From: CALCTE01 sp045627885
GTDB taxonomy: Bacteria > Bacillota > Clostridia > Oscillospirales > CAG-272
Reading direction: 5' to 3'
DNA length: 21,993 nucleotides
Assembly (NCBI GenBank): GCA_045627885.1
Contig: JAZQOM010000050.1
Coordinates: 1 to 21,993 of the forward strand
The position numbers were made by a program, and so were the translations under genes. The notes beneath the pieces were generated by a model, which worked only from the letters and a program-made list of their open reading frames with translations, ran no database searches and was not told where the DNA came from. Shown in pieces: positions 21,806 through 21,993 of this stretch. The stretch's first letter is position 1. Each line of letters begins with the position of its first letter.

Positions 21806-21896
21806 CAGAGCACTGACAAACTCGTGCTAACGGCAATAAGTACATTTTTATAAAAAAGATTTTATGTAAACTGTAAAAATTAAACACAGGTTCAAA
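21805..21896 (+). repeat. Right copy of the 92-bp dispersed repeat
   Basis: Inverted copy of positions 1-92 (90 of 92 identical). It begins at the last base of the hairpin that ends the toprim operon and ends with GGTTCAAA, eight bases before another perfect hairpin. An internal hairpin ATAAAA-AAGA-TTTTAT (21850-21865) lies in the AT-rich half. In this copy AGCAC and GTGCT (21809-21828) could also pair. No coding frame is present. Confidence 0.9.
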
Positions 21897-21903
21897 AAAG
21901 AGG

Positions 21904-21930
21904 AATGACGGGCTTTATAAGCCCGTCATT
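21904..21930 (+). terminator. Perfect 12-bp hairpin with 3-nt loop downstream of the repeat
   Basis: Bases 21904-21915 pair completely with 21919-21930 around TAT. Five T follow after a six-base gap (21937-21941). It could terminate a short transcript that includes the repeat core, or mark the far edge of the element. The matching position of the left copy is outside the window. Confidence 0.65.
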
Positions 21931-21942
21931 ATTGCCTTTTTC

Positions 21943-21990
21943 CGTTCTTTTCCTCTGTCGTACATTTGTACGCCGACGAAGAAAAGAACG
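21943..21990. repeat. Long imperfect hairpin at the right edge
   Basis: CGTTCTTTTC (21943-21952) and GAAAAGAACG (21981-21990) are a perfect inverted repeat. Nested inside is CGTAC-ATTT-GTACG (21959-21972). The window ends three bases later, so its context is unknown. Confidence 0.65.
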
Positions 21991-21993
21991 AAA

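Noticed and set aside
21880..21896. GGTTCAAA resembling a tRNA T-loop at the end of the repeat
   Set aside because: No matching T-stem on the 3' side in the right copy and no cloverleaf around it.

Overview
The window reads as a chromosomal segment from an anaerobic, endospore-forming member of the Clostridia (low-to-middle GC Firmicutes, probably a gut lineage). The evidence is a spoIIR gene, a T-box leader on thrS, Gram-positive type SOS boxes (GAAC-N4-GTTC), consensus SigA promoters, and several genes typical of anaerobic Clostridia (DUF362-ferredoxin, Gx transporter/NusG domain II, PaaK-ACT pair, toprim/DUF4093 RNase M5-like protein). No ribosomal RNA, tRNA, CRISPR array or intact transposase was seen. 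Nearly all the sequence is ordinary core genome. The less ordinary material is in the intergenic DNA and at the two ends.

Layout. Positions 1-11818 are almost entirely minus strand. Read in transcription order they hold: a ParB-like gene; typA with its own promoter and terminator; a 571-bp gene-free stretch with several hairpin and repeat families; dinB under a promoter carrying two SOS boxes; a lipoprotein-maf-mreB-mreC-mreD operon (cell-envelope growth and cell shape); thrS behind a T-box; and a multi-pass acyltransferase-like membrane protein. Positions 11952-21761 are plus strand. First comes an apparent operon: Gx transporter fused to NusG domain II, ybaK, a 63-aa Cys-rich protein, paaK, a tandem-ACT protein, comEC. 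Then, behind a second promoter, come a DUF362-ferredoxin protein, ispE, a HAD phosphatase, spoIIR, holA and a toprim RNase M5-like gene. Many plus-strand genes overlap or lie only a few bases apart, which suggests co-transcription.

The most striking signal joins the two ends. Positions 1-92 are repeated in inverted orientation at 21805-21896 with 90 of 92 bases identical. Each copy lies directly downstream of a protein gene, in the same orientation relative to that gene, and begins exactly where a perfect-stem, 3-nt-loop hairpin ends. The hairpin sequence differs between copies while the core is conserved. This looks like a multicopy element that sits or inserts at the 3' side of gene-terminal hairpins. 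The window begins exactly where the repeat match begins, which is what an assembly break in a multicopy repeat would produce. Other points worth a second look are the SOS-controlled dinB promoter, the structured element bracketed by direct repeats at 8843-9029, the ATGAAT-punctuated hairpin array at 8572-8690, a ParB-like protein with altered CTP-binding motifs, and a ComEC without its metallo-beta-lactamase domain.
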